A stretch of 64,000 nucleotides of DNA from Bacillus massiliglaciei (GCF_900098925.1 NZ_LT622359.1:153391-217390), one strand, 5' to 3'. Positions 46,921 to 56,225 are shown, numbered from the stretch's first letter. A program made the numbers and translations. Notes: a model not told the origin generated them from the letters alone.

Positions 46921-47601
46921 TTACACCCATTTTACTACGTCATCAAACGGCCTGCGGGTTTTTGGACGGGGATCTTTCGTACGGTAGCCAAAGGCGGCCA
47001 TAACAGAAATACTGAAATGTCCATCTTCCAATAATCCTTCTTCATCAAGCAGCTGATTCATAGTATCGATGTTGAATCCTTCAATCGGACAGGAATCGAT
47101 GCCGATCTGTGCGGCCGCTGTCATCATATTGGCGAGAGCTACGTAGGTTTGCTTGCATGCCCAATCGTATAAAGGACGGTCCCCGTCAAGCAGTTTAAAG
47201 TCATCTCTTTGGAACTCTTCGACTCTTTGTAAAAACTTCTCTAAATGTTCTTCTGGGAATTTCGTTACATTCTTTAAATGATCCTGCAAATAATCAGAAT
47301 TATATTGAGTGTCACGTTTTGTCCGGGCTAGGAAAATTACAAAGTGACTTGCGTCAGGGAGCTTACTGAATGCGCCCCATGAATGATTTTTTATTTTTTC
47401 ACGAAGCTCTGAGCTTTGAACAACTACAAAGCGCCACGGTTCAAATCCAAAGGAACTTGGGGACAGGCGACCGGTTTCTAAAATAAAACGGAAATCCTCG
47501 TCGGAAATCTTCTTATTTGGATCAAATTCCTTGGTGGCATGTCTAAAATGAAAGGCATCCAGAATTTCTTGTTTTAGTTCCTCTTTATTGCGCAAAATCA
47601 T
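46921..47601 (-). CDS. NAD(P)H-dependent nitroreductase (YfkO/NfsB-like)
   Basis: 226 residues and collinear with B. subtilis YfkO: FHFRHATKEFDPNKKISDEDFRFILETGRLSPSSFGFEPWRFVVVQ, MTAAAQIGIDSCPIEGF and FGYRTKDPRPKTRR. These bind FMN (Arg/His near the N-terminus) and reduce nitro or quinone compounds. A Fur-box-like sequence lies about 20 bases upstream of its start, suggesting iron control. Its stop is two bases from the intron end, so its original terminator may have been displaced. Confidence 0.9.
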   Translation of the reverse strand: MILRNKEELKQEILDAFHFRHATKEFDPNKKISDEDFRFILETGRLSPSSFGFEPWRFVVVQSSELREKIKNHSWGAFSKLPDASHFVIFLARTKRDTQYNSDYLQDHLKNVTKFPEEHLEKFLQRVEEFQRDDFKLLDGDRPLYDWACKQTYVALANMMTAAAQIGIDSCPIEGFNIDTMNQLLDEEGLLEDGHFSISVMAAFGYRTKDPRPKTRRPFDDVVKWV

Positions 47602-47622
47602 TCACTCCTTTTCGATATAAAT

Positions 47623-47637
47623 CGATAATGATTATTT
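47623..47637. promoter_or_regulatory. Fur-box-like site upstream of the nitroreductase gene
   Basis: CGATAATGATTATTT matches 13 of 15 positions of the 7-1-7 Fur box TGATAATNATTATCA. Confidence 0.55.
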
Positions 47638-47734
47638 TCAACTATTAGTATAGCCGATTAGTGTGTATCTATCAGTTTTGGGGATTGGGCCTGTTTAGTC
47701 TCAATGTTTTTAGCTAAGAGGAGCGTTCCACATC

Positions 47735-47764
47735 AAAAAAGACAGGCCACAGCCTGTCTTTTTT
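47735..47764 (-). terminator. Terminator of the ferredoxin reductase gene
   Basis: AAAAAAGACAGG / CCTGTCTTTTTT around CCACAG. Confidence 0.85.
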
Positions 47765-47780
47765 AGTAAAGAACTTATCG

Positions 47781-48830
47781 CTATTTTACAAGCTGCCTGA
47801 CGAGCTCTTTGTTGCGCTGTTTGAAGATTTCGTTATGGGAAGATACCATTCCGCCTTGATTGGCATCAGGCTGAATGTATTGTTTCGCCCGGTTTACAGC
47901 GTTGGCGGCATCTTGAAAGGCCCCGGCAATTAAGTGAACTTTTCCGTCATATTTCAGGATATCTCCTGCTGCATATAATCCGTCTACAGACGTTTCGCTT
48001 TTGGCCGTTCCGTCAATATAAAAATCATTGATGCGCTTTATATCGAGCGAACAATTATCTAGCAGGGAGGAGTCGCGCTCATAGCCATGGTTGATGACGA
48101 CTTCATCAATCGGCAGCTGAGTGACTTCATTGGTAAGATGGTTCGTCAATTCAACCGATTGGATGGCTTCATGGTTCTCGCTGGCAGTCAGTTTGGTGAT
48201 AGACGAGTTGAAGAAGCAATGGGCAGAGCTGTTTTCAAGCTGGGCGACTTGTGCTTCATGCCCGTTTAGGGAATCCTTTCTATAGGTGACATACACGTGT
48301 TTGGCAAACGGCACTAATTCATTTGCCCAATCGATAGCAGAGTTTCCGCCGCCTGAAATGATAACGGTCTTGTCTTTAAACTGCTTCAAGGATTTTACGG
48401 TGTAATGTAAATTGGAGATTTCGTATCTCTCCGCCCCGTCGATTTCAAGTTTCTGAGGCTTTAGGATTCCGCCGCCGACAGATACGATTACCATTTTGGA
48501 GAAGTGCTGCTGCCCAGAGGCACTATGTAATATAAAAATCTTGTCTTTATTCTGGGTGATCTTCACGATTTTCTCATTTAAGACAACCTCAGGGTCAAAT
48601 GTTAATCCTTGAGCGACTATTTGCTCAATTAGCTTTTCGCCTGTTGTAGGTGTGAGGCCTCCGACATCCCAAATCATTTTTTCAGGATAGACATGAAGCT
48701 TTCCGCCTAATTGGGGCTGAAATTCAATGAGCTTCGTTTTCATGGTACGAAGGCCGCTGTAAAAAGCAGAGTAAAGGCCCGCCGGCCCGCCGCCGATTAT
48801 CGTTACATCAAATAATTCTTCTTGGTTCAT
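47781..48830 (-). CDS. Ferredoxin/flavodoxin-NADP reductase, YumC/YcgT type
   Basis: 349 residues. The FAD dinucleotide motif is GGGPAG at 13-18 (DVTIIGGGPAGLYSAFYSGLR), then PQLGGKL, the NADPH motif SGGGNSAIDWA and GDILKYDGKVHLIAGA. It has no CxxC pair, so it is a type II FNR and not a thioredoxin reductase. It supplies or takes electrons from NADPH. B. subtilis ycgT is in the Fur regulon, and a Fur-like box lies upstream here too. Confidence 0.9.
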   Translation of the reverse strand: MNQEELFDVTIIGGGPAGLYSAFYSGLRTMKTKLIEFQPQLGGKLHVYPEKMIWDVGGLTPTTGEKLIEQIVAQGLTFDPEVVLNEKIVKITQNKDKIFILHSASGQQHFSKMVIVSVGGGILKPQKLEIDGAERYEISNLHYTVKSLKQFKDKTVIISGGGNSAIDWANELVPFAKHVYVTYRKDSLNGHEAQVAQLENSSAHCFFNSSITKLTASENHEAIQSVELTNHLTNEVTQLPIDEVVINHGYERDSSLLDNCSLDIKRINDFYIDGTAKSETSVDGLYAAGDILKYDGKVHLIAGAFQDAANAVNRAKQYIQPDANQGGMVSSHNEIFKQRNKELVRQLVK

Positions 48831-48951
48831 GATTTATCCCCCTATCCTTTTGGTGAATACCGTCCGCTCTTCCTATCTATGGTGAATCTTTTGCCCTAAC
48901 ATGTATAAAAAGTAATGGTGTTTTAGTCATTCATTTTGTCATAATATAATT

Positions 48952-48970
48952 GATAATGAATCTCATTATC
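48952..48970. promoter_or_regulatory. Fur-box-like palindrome upstream of the ferredoxin reductase gene
   Basis: GATAATGA-ATC-TCATTATC, perfect 8-base arms. The fit to a classic 19-base Fur box (GATAATGATAATCATTATC) is good. It is 122 bases upstream of the FNR start and could also serve the broken gene on the other side. Confidence 0.62.
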
Positions 48971-49055
48971 GGTACTACTTTACCATAGAGAGAGGAATAA
49001 CAGCAAATAAAATTTCAAAATATGAGTGGGACATAAACAGGAAATGGGAGATTAG

Positions 49056-49306
49056 AAAACATTTGCTTATCTGGATATGAGCGATCTAAAAGAACCGAAT
49101 GTGTATGCTGCCCTGGTGAAACTAGATAACATATTTAAAGATGATACCGGAGAGATAAGCCTCAAGGCTGATGAGGAGAATCCTGACGTATTAATCATCC
49201 CTGATGGGCAGATAACCGGCGGGGTAAGTGCCGATAAATTGAAAACCGTTCTTTGGACGGGATGAAGGCTTTAGCAAAAGAAATGGATCCGAACTTGTTT
49301 AATTAA
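49056..49306 (+). pseudogene. Frameshifted fragment of unknown function
   Basis: A frame reading AYLDMSDLKEPNVYAALVKLDNIFKDDTGEI...VLIIPDGQITGGVSADKLKTVL stops early; a shift near 49250 continues LDGMKALAKEMDPNLFN to a TAA at 49304. The ATG at 49077 has no RBS, so the 5' end is probably also lost. I do not recognise the family. An alternative is a short real ORF of 62 codons. Confidence 0.4.
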
Positions 49307-49691
49307 TAAAGCTTTCTTACAAAGAATAATGAAGGATTGTTTCACATGAAACGATTGAATATAGACACGAGACATGGAGATGATAGATTCTCCATGTCTC
49401 TGTTTGTGTTTATTACTTTCCCTTTTCATTTGAGACCATGCTAAGGCATAGAGAAAAACTATGTCACATTCTCTTACATGCGAAAAGCCATTCAGCCCTT
49501 GGTACACTTGATCTTTATTGAATATGAATAACGCTATATTTCATTTTTGTCTACTTTGTACAATGAAATAGAGGAATCCTTTGATTATAGTAATGAGTAA
49601 AGATAACAGATGGAGTGATATAAACTTACATAAACATTATGCGGCTTTATTTGTCTGATTATTAAAAAAATAATAAAATGGGAGGGTATAT
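49307..49691. other. Intergenic region upstream of the NCS1 permease
   Basis: 385 bases. It holds a hairpin at 49369 and about 290 further bases with no convincing frame, operator or riboswitch. A TTGATT near 49580 could be part of the permease promoter, but its -10 is poor. Confidence 0.35.
49369..49400. terminator. Rho-independent terminator
   Basis: GAGACATGGAGA / TCTCCATGTCTC, perfect 12-bp stem, 8-base loop, then TGTTTGTGTT. Confidence 0.75.
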
Positions 49692-51134
49692 ATGTCTGTC
49701 AATGCAGAAACATTAGTGGAAGCAACACCGGGAACGCCGCAATTTGATACGGGCATGGATGAGTCACTGAATCCAAAAAAAGATCAGAACCGAACAGTTG
49801 GATCATGGAATTATACGTTTATGTGGATAGGCGATGGAGTTAACTTAGGCAATATGACGCTCGGGGCGAGTTTAGTGGTGGCGGGAATGGCGACTTTGAA
49901 TATTTTTCAGACATTTGTTGCTGCGATAATTGCTATTGGGATTATCTCTATTGTTTTTTCATTAAATGACAGACTTGGATATAAAACAGGGATTCCTTAT
50001 ATTGTCCAGCTCCGAATGTCCTTCGGAGTGAAAGGTTCTGTCATTTCATCTCTATGCCGCGGAATTCCTGCGATTGTTTGGTACGGATTTCAAAGCTGGA
50101 CAGGCGGTACGGCCTTAAATGAAATTGCTAAAATTGTTACCGGCGGAGCTTTTGATAACATGGCTGTTTGTTTTATTGTGCTTCAGGCTGTGCAAATTTG
50201 GCTTTCCTTGTATGGTTTCCATGCAGTTAAATGGGTAGAGTCGATTACTTCTATTGTGATTATGATTGCATTAGTGTACGTATTTGGTGTCCTGCTTTCT
50301 TCTCACAGCACAGTGATTACTGAAAAGTGGGTGCATGCTGAAGGTTCATGGGGCTTGCCGTTCTTTGCCTTTATCATGATGTTCATGGGGAATTATGCAG
50401 CCATCTTTTTAAGCGCTGCGGATTACTCTAGAGAATTGAAAACAGGCATTAGTCACACTAAACGGGGTCTTCTCTACTTTTTCCCTATTTTAATTGCTTA
50501 CGGTCTGACACTCACAATCGGTGCGATGCTCGCTTCGGCAACCGGCATTTCTAATCCGGTCAAAGCATTTGCGGTCGTTGTAGATAATCCGTATATTACT
50601 GTCTTTGTGTCAGCGTTTATTGTAATCGGAGTGGTGGCGGTCAACATGGTTGCCAATATTATTCCGCCGACGTATGTTATTACCTTGCTGACAAAATTGA
50701 AATTCAAACCTGCTGCCATAGTAACGGGCCTGCTGGCATTAGGGTCCTTTCCATGGGTGCTTGTACAGGATTCTTCAGCTAAAGGGCTTGGGATGTTTAT
50801 ATTGATCTATTCGGCCTTTTTAGGTCCCATCGTCTCCATTCTACTGGTAGAGTACTATATTTTAAGGAAACAAAAAGTGAATGTGCGTGATCTGTACGAT
50901 GAAGAGGGGCCGTTTGCCGGATATAATCCAGCAGCTATGCTTGCCCTGCTTATCGGTGCAGGGGCTGCCTTTATAGAAGTGGACCTTGCCTGGATCATTG
51001 GCGGGACGGTAGCCGGGATTGCTTATATTCTTCTTATGAAGTATGCATTTAAGGATTCCAAGTTCAAGAAAGGAACGATTTTTGAGAATCCTGTGAATCG
51101 AGATTCTGTCCATTCGAACAAGTTTAAGATGTAG
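49692..51134 (+). CDS. NCS1 family nucleobase/hydantoin/allantoin permease
   Basis: 480 residues, twelve helices. The NCS1 opening NRTVGSWNYTFMWIGDGVNLGNMTLGASLV has the sodium/substrate-site residues of helix 1; SFGVKGSVISSLCRGIPAIVWYGFQSWTGG is helix 3. It imports a purine, pyrimidine, allantoin or hydantoin with a cation. No catabolic gene is adjacent, so the substrate cannot be fixed. RBS GGGAGGGTATAT. Single-gene unit with a terminator at 51142. Confidence 0.87.
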   Translation: MSVNAETLVEATPGTPQFDTGMDESLNPKKDQNRTVGSWNYTFMWIGDGVNLGNMTLGASLVVAGMATLNIFQTFVAAIIAIGIISIVFSLNDRLGYKTGIPYIVQLRMSFGVKGSVISSLCRGIPAIVWYGFQSWTGGTALNEIAKIVTGGAFDNMAVCFIVLQAVQIWLSLYGFHAVKWVESITSIVIMIALVYVFGVLLSSHSTVITEKWVHAEGSWGLPFFAFIMMFMGNYAAIFLSAADYSRELKTGISHTKRGLLYFFPILIAYGLTLTIGAMLASATGISNPVKAFAVVVDNPYITVFVSAFIVIGVVAVNMVANIIPPTYVITLLTKLKFKPAAIVTGLLALGSFPWVLVQDSSAKGLGMFILIYSAFLGPIVSILLVEYYILRKQKVNVRDLYDEEGPFAGYNPAAMLALLIGAGAAFIEVDLAWIIGGTVAGIAYILLMKYAFKDSKFKKGTIFENPVNRDSVHSNKFKM

Positions 51135-51141
51135 CCAGCCA

Positions 51142-51179
51142 TGCAAAAAACCAGGAAGTATATTCCCTGGTTTTTTGCA
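51142..51179. terminator. Bidirectional terminator
   Basis: TGCAAAAAACCAGG / CCTGGTTTTTTGCA, shared by the NCS1 permease gene and the exporter/two-component operon. Confidence 0.9.
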
Positions 51180-51207
51180 CTGTATAGGGTAAATGGTTCT
51201 CTATCCT

Positions 51208-52242
51208 TCAAGCTCCTGTTGGAAGTATAACGGTAAAGATTGTGCCTTTTCCTAATTTGCTTTTGACATGAATTGTCCCATCGTGCATATCGATAATTTT
51301 TTTCACAATAGATAAGCCGAGACCGCTGCCGCTCTTTGTTCGTTCGCGGGCCTGGTCTGCCTTAAAAAACCGCTCAAAGATGTGCAGCTGGTCCTGTTCG
51401 GAAATGCCGATCCCTGTATCTGAAATTGAGATAGCGGCCTGTCCGTCTGTTAGCTGGAGCTGTATGCTCAGCTTTCCTTTCATAGGCGTGAATTTAATGC
51501 TGTTATGAATGAGATTGGTCCAGACCTGGCTCATTAAGTCTTCATCGGCAAAAATCCGTACATTATTTTCCAGTCCAATATCCAATTCAAGTTCTTTTTC
51601 CACCCAGAGCGGTTCGCATGCCAAGAGAATGGTCCGGATTTGCTGGTCCAGCCGATATGCCCGTTTCTCAAAAGGATGGTGATCAGATTCCAGTGACGTA
51701 AGCTTAAGGAGATTATCACTTAATTTAGATAATCGGCGGCTTTCAGTTTCAATAATCTGCAGGTAGTGTTTTCTTTCTCGTTTTGTCAGTTGATCCGATT
51801 GGAGGGCATGGGCAAAGCCTGTTATGGATGTGAGCGGTGACTGAATCTCATGTGAGACGTTTGAGATGAACTCCTGGCGCATTTCTTCCATTTGTTTTAA
51901 TTGTTTGGTCATGTGATTGAAATGATTGATGAGCTCAGAGAATTGATTATTCCGCTTCATTTGGCTGCCAAAATCCAGCTGGACATTGAAATCGCCGCTG
52001 GCAATCTTTCGCAGGGCGTGAATGATTTCCATATAAAAATGACGCTGTCGGGGTCGGTTAAAGAACCGGAAGATGACACCGATTAGAAATATGACGAAAA
52101 AGCTCATGAAGGTTGCCGCCAGGTATAAGGAGTATGGAGGCAGCTTTAAGGGAAGCAGGTGAATGACCGCATATCCGGCTGAAAAACAGCCGGCAGCAAA
52201 AATCATCATGAAAAGACTGCCGAGTATTCTTTTTCTTATCAT
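51208..52242 (-). CDS. Sensor histidine kinase (HssS-like partner)
   Basis: 344 residues from ATG at 52242; the preceding regulator stop overlaps it (ATGA) and GGAGATAAACGC is upstream. Two helices (about 5-27 and 31-53) are joined by a very short loop, then HAMP, HisKA with His131 in FISNVSHEIQSPLTSITGFAHAL, and HATPase with NLIHNSIKFTP, DTGIGIS and GSGLGLSIVKKI. Unlike S. aureus HssS it lacks a large extracellular domain, so sensing would be in the membrane. It is the third gene of the bmrA-like operon. Confidence 0.9.
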   Translation of the reverse strand: MIRKRILGSLFMMIFAAGCFSAGYAVIHLLPLKLPPYSLYLAATFMSFFVIFLIGVIFRFFNRPRQRHFYMEIIHALRKIASGDFNVQLDFGSQMKRNNQFSELINHFNHMTKQLKQMEEMRQEFISNVSHEIQSPLTSITGFAHALQSDQLTKRERKHYLQIIETESRRLSKLSDNLLKLTSLESDHHPFEKRAYRLDQQIRTILLACEPLWVEKELELDIGLENNVRIFADEDLMSQVWTNLIHNSIKFTPMKGKLSIQLQLTDGQAAISISDTGIGISEQDQLHIFERFFKADQARERTKSGSGLGLSIVKKIIDMHDGTIHVKSKLGKGTIFTVILPTGA

Positions 52243-52913
52243 GCGTTTATCTCCAAGCGATATCCGAGTCCCCATACTGTTTTGATACGAAATTGGAAGT
52301 CTGCTTCCGGAAACCGTTCTCTAATCCGTTTGATATGAACATCCACTGTGCGGTCGTCTCCTTCATAATCATAGCCCCAAATATCTTCAATCAGCTGCTC
52401 CCTTGAAAAGGTTTTGTTTGGGTAGCTTCCGAGCTTAAAAAGCAGTTCAAATTCCTTTAAGGGCGGGATTATTTTTTTATCTTTAAATGAAACAGAGAGT
52501 GTATTCCGGTCCATGTGTAATTCCCCGATTTGAACCGTTTGAGAAACGGTAATATGGTATCGTTTTAACAAGGCCTTGACACGCATGACCAGCTCAATAG
52601 GTTCAAAGGGTTTCACGAGATAATCATCTGCACCAAGGCTGAATCCTTTGACCTTTTGAGAAGTCTCTCCCTTTGCCGTCAGCATTAAAATGGGGATGCT
52701 GCTGAAGCTGCGGATTTCCTCGCATAATTGCCAGCCGTCCATATGAGGCATCATGACATCAATAATGGCCAGATCTATTTTTACCTTATCCATGATTTCT
52801 ATTGCTTGCAGGCCATCTGCTGCTTCATATAAGGTGAAACCCTCTTTTTTTAGGAAGAGAAGAACAAGCTCGCGAATGTGTGTATCATCATCTGCCATTA
52901 AAATATTCGTCAT
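52239..52913 (-). CDS. HssR-like response regulator (OmpR family)
   Basis: 224 residues. The receiver has acidic pocket ADDD and Asp52 in AIIDVMMPHMDG. The DNA-binding domain reads PPLKEFELLFKLGSYPNKTFSREQLIEDIWGYDYEGDDRTVDVHIKRIRERF, strikingly like staphylococcal HssR (GYDYEGDERTVDVHIKRLRQR). An HssR-type direct repeat lies in the promoter of the operon, so auto-activation is likely (inference). RBS GGAGGGG. Confidence 0.9.
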   Translation of the reverse strand: MTNILMADDDTHIRELVLLFLKKEGFTLYEAADGLQAIEIMDKVKIDLAIIDVMMPHMDGWQLCEEIRSFSSIPILMLTAKGETSQKVKGFSLGADDYLVKPFEPIELVMRVKALLKRYHITVSQTVQIGELHMDRNTLSVSFKDKKIIPPLKEFELLFKLGSYPNKTFSREQLIEDIWGYDYEGDDRTVDVHIKRIRERFPEADFQFRIKTVWGLGYRLEINA

Positions 52914-52934
52914 TTTTCTTTTCCCCTCCAGAGA

Positions 52935-54680
52935 TTATGCAGGATTCAGCTTGTGCAATTGCTGCTCGGCAAACTCCCGGTACAGCGAATGGGTTTGATA
53001 AAGCTCATCATGTGTGCCGATCCCTGTTATTTTCCCTTTCTCCAAAAATACAATCTGATCTGAATCAATGACAGTTGATAAACGATGAGCGATCACAATT
53101 GTTGTTCTTCCATTCATCAAATTATTCAGGGCCTGCTGCACAACTTTTTCTGATTTACTGTCAAGGCTTGAAGTCGCCTCATCAAGCATCAGGATTTTAG
53201 GATCTCGTAAAAAGGCGCGGGCAATCGCGATTCTTTGTCGCTGTCCGCCGGATAATTTAACGCCTCGTTCCCCAACTTCTGTATCATAGCCATTAGGGAG
53301 ATCGGAAATGAACTGGTCTGCATATGCCATTTTAGCTACCCGATCCAGCTCAGCATCAGATATCTCCTGTTCGACTCCGTAGCAAATGTTATCACGAATG
53401 GTTCCAGCGACTATTGGGCTTTCCTGTGATACATAGCCAATTTGGCTTCTCCAAGATTGAAGGGAAAAATCTTGAATATCCTCTCCGCCGATACGGATGG
53501 TACCCTGCTGCGGACGATAAAAACGTTCAAAGAGAGAGAACAGGGTGGTCTTGCCGCTTCCGCTTGGACCGACAATGGCGGTTACTTTGCCTTCTTCGAT
53601 TGTTACATTAATATCTTTCAATATTTCTTCGCCATTTTGATAGCTGTAATTTACTCCTTCAACTGTAATGGTTTGATTCATATTGTGTATAGGCTGTTTT
53701 CCGTCCGCTTCTTCATCCGATTCCAGGATCGAAATAATCCGCTCTGTTGCACCCGTTGCTTTTTGAAATTGAGTAAAGAAAGCAGCTAACTGGCCCATTG
53801 GCATTACGATTTGGAAAAGATACATAATGAAGGCAACAAGAGCGCCGGCAGACAATGCCCCGGATGATACCCGCATGCCGCCGTATCCAAGGATAATGAC
53901 GAGTAATGCCATCATGACGACACTCATTAATGGGCCAATCAATGCCTGGACCTTCGCTTCTTTTAAGCCAAATTGGAAGAGCTGGGTGATTCCTTTTTTT
54001 CCGTTTCCGTATTCGATTTTTTCTGCATTAGAAGCTTTGACAAGCCTGATTTCCGAAAGCACTTGCTGCAGGACGGCTGTGAATCCTGCCGTTTCATCCT
54101 GGACGCCTTTAGAAATCTTATACATCTTTTTCCCAAGCGGCACTAAGACAGCGGCAGCTAACGGGATGGCAATAAACAGGACAAGTGTCATTCTCCAATC
54201 GAGTACAAACAGAACAATGATGGAACCGATAATGGAGATAACGCCCGTGACAAAATTGGATAAATGCTCGGAGATTAATCCTTTTACGACCCCGGTATCG
54301 TTTGTCATCCGGCTGACAGTTTCCCCTGACGAATGCTCATCAAAATAAGAAACAGGCAGTACTAATAATTTTTTCCAGAGCTGATCACGTATGCCTGCAA
54401 CGACCTTCTGGCCAATGTGGTTTAATAGATAAATGGAAAAGCCGCTGGCCAGCGCCTGGACAATAATCGCCAGAACAAGCAGGGCAATTCCGCCCTTGCT
54501 GATAGAATCTACGGAAAAATCATTGATCAGGTCTTTCGTGAATAAAGGCACTAATAAAGCGGCACCTGTTGTGCTCAGACTTAAAAATAAGGCAAGGGAG
54601 ATCAGCAGTTTAGAAGGCTTTGTCTCTCTGACTAAACAAATGAACTGCCTCCATCCTTTTTCTTTTTTTACGATAGACAT
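52935..54680 (-). CDS. BmrA-like multidrug ABC exporter
   Basis: 581 residues and collinear with B. subtilis BmrA (YvcC): half-transporter with six helices (about 25-310), then the nucleotide domain with Walker [10 protein letters not shown] (about residue 370), Q-loop [11 protein letters not shown], signature [16 protein letters not shown], Walker [13 protein letters not shown] and H-loop IAHRLS. It would function as a homodimer that expels amphipathic compounds. It is first in an operon with the HssR-like regulator (21 bases on) and kinase. Confidence 0.92.
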   Translation of the reverse strand: MSIVKKEKGWRQFICLVRETKPSKLLISLALFLSLSTTGAALLVPLFTKDLINDFSVDSISKGGIALLVLAIIVQALASGFSIYLLNHIGQKVVAGIRDQLWKKLLVLPVSYFDEHSSGETVSRMTNDTGVVKGLISEHLSNFVTGVISIIGSIIVLFVLDWRMTLVLFIAIPLAAAVLVPLGKKMYKISKGVQDETAGFTAVLQQVLSEIRLVKASNAEKIEYGNGKKGITQLFQFGLKEAKVQALIGPLMSVVMMALLVIILGYGGMRVSSGALSAGALVAFIMYLFQIVMPMGQLAAFFTQFQKATGATERIISILESDEEADGKQPIHNMNQTITVEGVNYSYQNGEEILKDINVTIEEGKVTAIVGPSGSGKTTLFSLFERFYRPQQGTIRIGGEDIQDFSLQSWRSQIGYVSQESPIVAGTIRDNICYGVEQEISDAELDRVAKMAYADQFISDLPNGYDTEVGERGVKLSGGQRQRIAIARAFLRDPKILMLDEATSSLDSKSEKVVQQALNNLMNGRTTIVIAHRLSTVIDSDQIVFLEKGKITGIGTHDELYQTHSLYREFAEQQLHKLNPA

Positions 54681-54704
54681 GGGTTACATCCTTTCAACAT
54701 TTGG

Positions 54705-54710
54705 ATTATA
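54705..54710 (-). promoter_or_regulatory. -10 element of the exporter operon
   Basis: TATAAT on the minus strand, 24 bases from the start codon of the exporter. A second TATACT lies at 54717-54722. The -35 region is not consensus and borders the direct repeat at 54730. Confidence 0.6.
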
Positions 54711-54729
54711 AACATGAGTATAGACAGAA

Positions 54730-54749
54730 GATATGAACTAATTATGAAC
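54730..54749 (-). promoter_or_regulatory. HssR-type direct repeat
   Basis: On the minus strand GTTCATAAT-TA-GTTCATATC. The staphylococcal HssR site is described as GTTCATATT-N2-GTTCATATT; 16 of 18 fixed bases match. The position (about -32 to -51) is the usual one for OmpR-family activators. Confidence 0.75.
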
Positions 54750-54804
54750 GGGCACCAGATTTCTTGAAAATGTTCAACTATTGTTGATTTTCAGGAACAA
54801 ATAA

Positions 54805-54832
54805 CCGGCAGCTTTTGAGACTTTGCTGCCGG
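54805..54832. repeat. Inverted repeat between the exporter and GrpB-family genes
   Basis: CCGGCAGC and GCTGCCGG with a 12-base loop. It is upstream of both promoters and has no T tract. Function unknown. Confidence 0.5.
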
Positions 54833-54943
54833 CTGACTTTCGCTAATAAACTTGTGTATTGAAAGTATATCATGAAAAAGCCGGCAATTATAAAACATAA
54901 ATACGAACTGGGTTTACGATAATTACGAAAGGGGAGGAAAGCA

Positions 54944-55447
54944 ATGAGAAGCTCAGTCATAATAGAAAAGTACGATCCAAAATGGGTCGCCGAGTATGAA
55001 ATAGAAGCGGGAAAGATAAAAGCTCTTATAGGTGAAAACATTATGGGGATAGAACATATAGGCAGTACTTCAGTTACAGGTTTAGAGGCGAAACCGATTA
55101 TTGACATAATGGCTGGCGTGAATGATTTAGTTATAACGGATACTTTTATTGAGCCGCTGGAACGGATAAGATATGAATTCGTCAATCATAAGGAATTCTT
55201 TTTTAGACGCTTTTTTAGAAAAGGGCAGCGGGGAGCCGGGACGCATCATCTTCATATCTATCAATATCAAGGTGAAGAGTGGAATCATCAGCTCTTGTTC
55301 AGGGACTATTTAAGGAATAATCCCGATGTGCGCAATCAGTATGATCGGTTAAAGCGCGGCTTGGCTGACAGCTGTATGGACAGATTACATTATACTTCAG
55401 CAAAGGCTCCATTTATCAAAAAAGTCATGGATAAAGCCAAATTTTAA
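54944..55447 (+). CDS. GrpB/UPF0157 family protein
   Basis: 167 residues. EKYDPKWVAEYEIEAGKIKALIGENIMGIEHIGSTSVTGLEAKPIIDIM has the GSTSV-GL-AKPIID motif of this nucleotidyltransferase-like superfamily (the GS and D-x-D-like residues). HHLHIYQYQGEEWNHQLLFRDYLRNN is the second conserved block. Biochemical role is not established. RBS GGGGAGGAAAG. Single gene between two terminators. Confidence 0.88.
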   Translation: MRSSVIIEKYDPKWVAEYEIEAGKIKALIGENIMGIEHIGSTSVTGLEAKPIIDIMAGVNDLVITDTFIEPLERIRYEFVNHKEFFFRRFFRKGQRGAGTHHLHIYQYQGEEWNHQLLFRDYLRNNPDVRNQYDRLKRGLADSCMDRLHYTSAKAPFIKKVMDKAKF

Positions 55448-55487
55448 AAGGTGGTTGCGGTACATGGAGTTTACCATTCATAAAAAA

Positions 55488-55527
55488 AGAGAGAGGAAGA
55501 TTCGATTCCTGAATCTTCCTCTCTCTT
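55488..55527. terminator. Bidirectional terminator
   Basis: AGAGAGAGGAAGATTC / GAATCTTCCTCTCTCT, 16-bp stem, between convergent genes. Confidence 0.9.
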
Positions 55528-55531
55528 CTGT

Positions 55532-56071
55532 TTATTTAAAAAATGAAATTTTTTTCAGTGCCATGCAAACAGGCATGGCTACAATAATTCCGACTGCGTT
55601 TTGAACGAGGTTTCCTGGGATGGAAGCAGCAGGAATGATCCAGCTTCCGTATATGACAGTTTCGCAGACGTAATAGCCGGCAAGCATGATTGGAACGGAG
55701 ATGATAGCCGCGAGCAGATTGAAAGTGAAGCTGCTGCCATTCCGGCCGTTTGACCAAGCGATTTTTCCTACAATATATCCTTGCAGGCCGCGGGTTATGA
55801 AAGTGAAGGGAGCCCATAAAGTCCAGCCGGATATTAAATCAAAGAGAGCCATCCCGACAGCGCCGGCAATCGCTCCTTTTTTAGGACCGAATAAAATAGA
55901 GGCGATCAGGAGCATGGCTGTTCCAAGGTGCACCAGGCCGCCATTTGCAGTAATTGGCAGTTTGATATTTAAAAAAATTGTGGCGACAAATACCAGTGCA
56001 ATCAGCATGGCCGTTAGGATCAAATCAAATGTTTTGATGCGTGAATTTGCATTACTTTGTGTTTTTTGCAT
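55532..56071 (-). CDS. ECF transporter S component
   Basis: 179 residues, about five or six helices. LILTAMLIALVFVATIFLNIKLP, GGLVHLGTAMLLIASILFGPKKGAIAGAVGMALFDLISG and GNLVQNAVGIIVAMPVCMAL fit the membrane-embedded substrate-binding subunit of energy-coupling factor importers (PF07155-like). It would bind a vitamin or precursor and use shared EcfAAT modules encoded elsewhere. I see no riboswitch in the 150 bases before it, so the vitamin cannot be named. Confidence 0.78.
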   Translation of the reverse strand: MQKTQSNANSRIKTFDLILTAMLIALVFVATIFLNIKLPITANGGLVHLGTAMLLIASILFGPKKGAIAGAVGMALFDLISGWTLWAPFTFITRGLQGYIVGKIAWSNGRNGSSFTFNLLAAIISVPIMLAGYYVCETVIYGSWIIPAASIPGNLVQNAVGIIVAMPVCMALKKISFFK

Positions 56072-56225
56072 AGTGGTAAGCCTTTCTTCGTATTTTTGAA
56101 TTTACTGATAACTTTAGCAAAGGACTGGTATTTTTAAAAGTATCACTTTTGAGTAAAATGTAGGGGTCAGTTTGGGAAGATTCAGCCTCTTTTCACGTTA
56201 TTGTACCAGTATATACTTATCTCTA

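Noticed and set aside
54805..54832. Leader attenuator of the BmrA-like exporter
   Set aside because: The hairpin lies upstream of the promoter and HssR-type box, so it would not be in the transcript.
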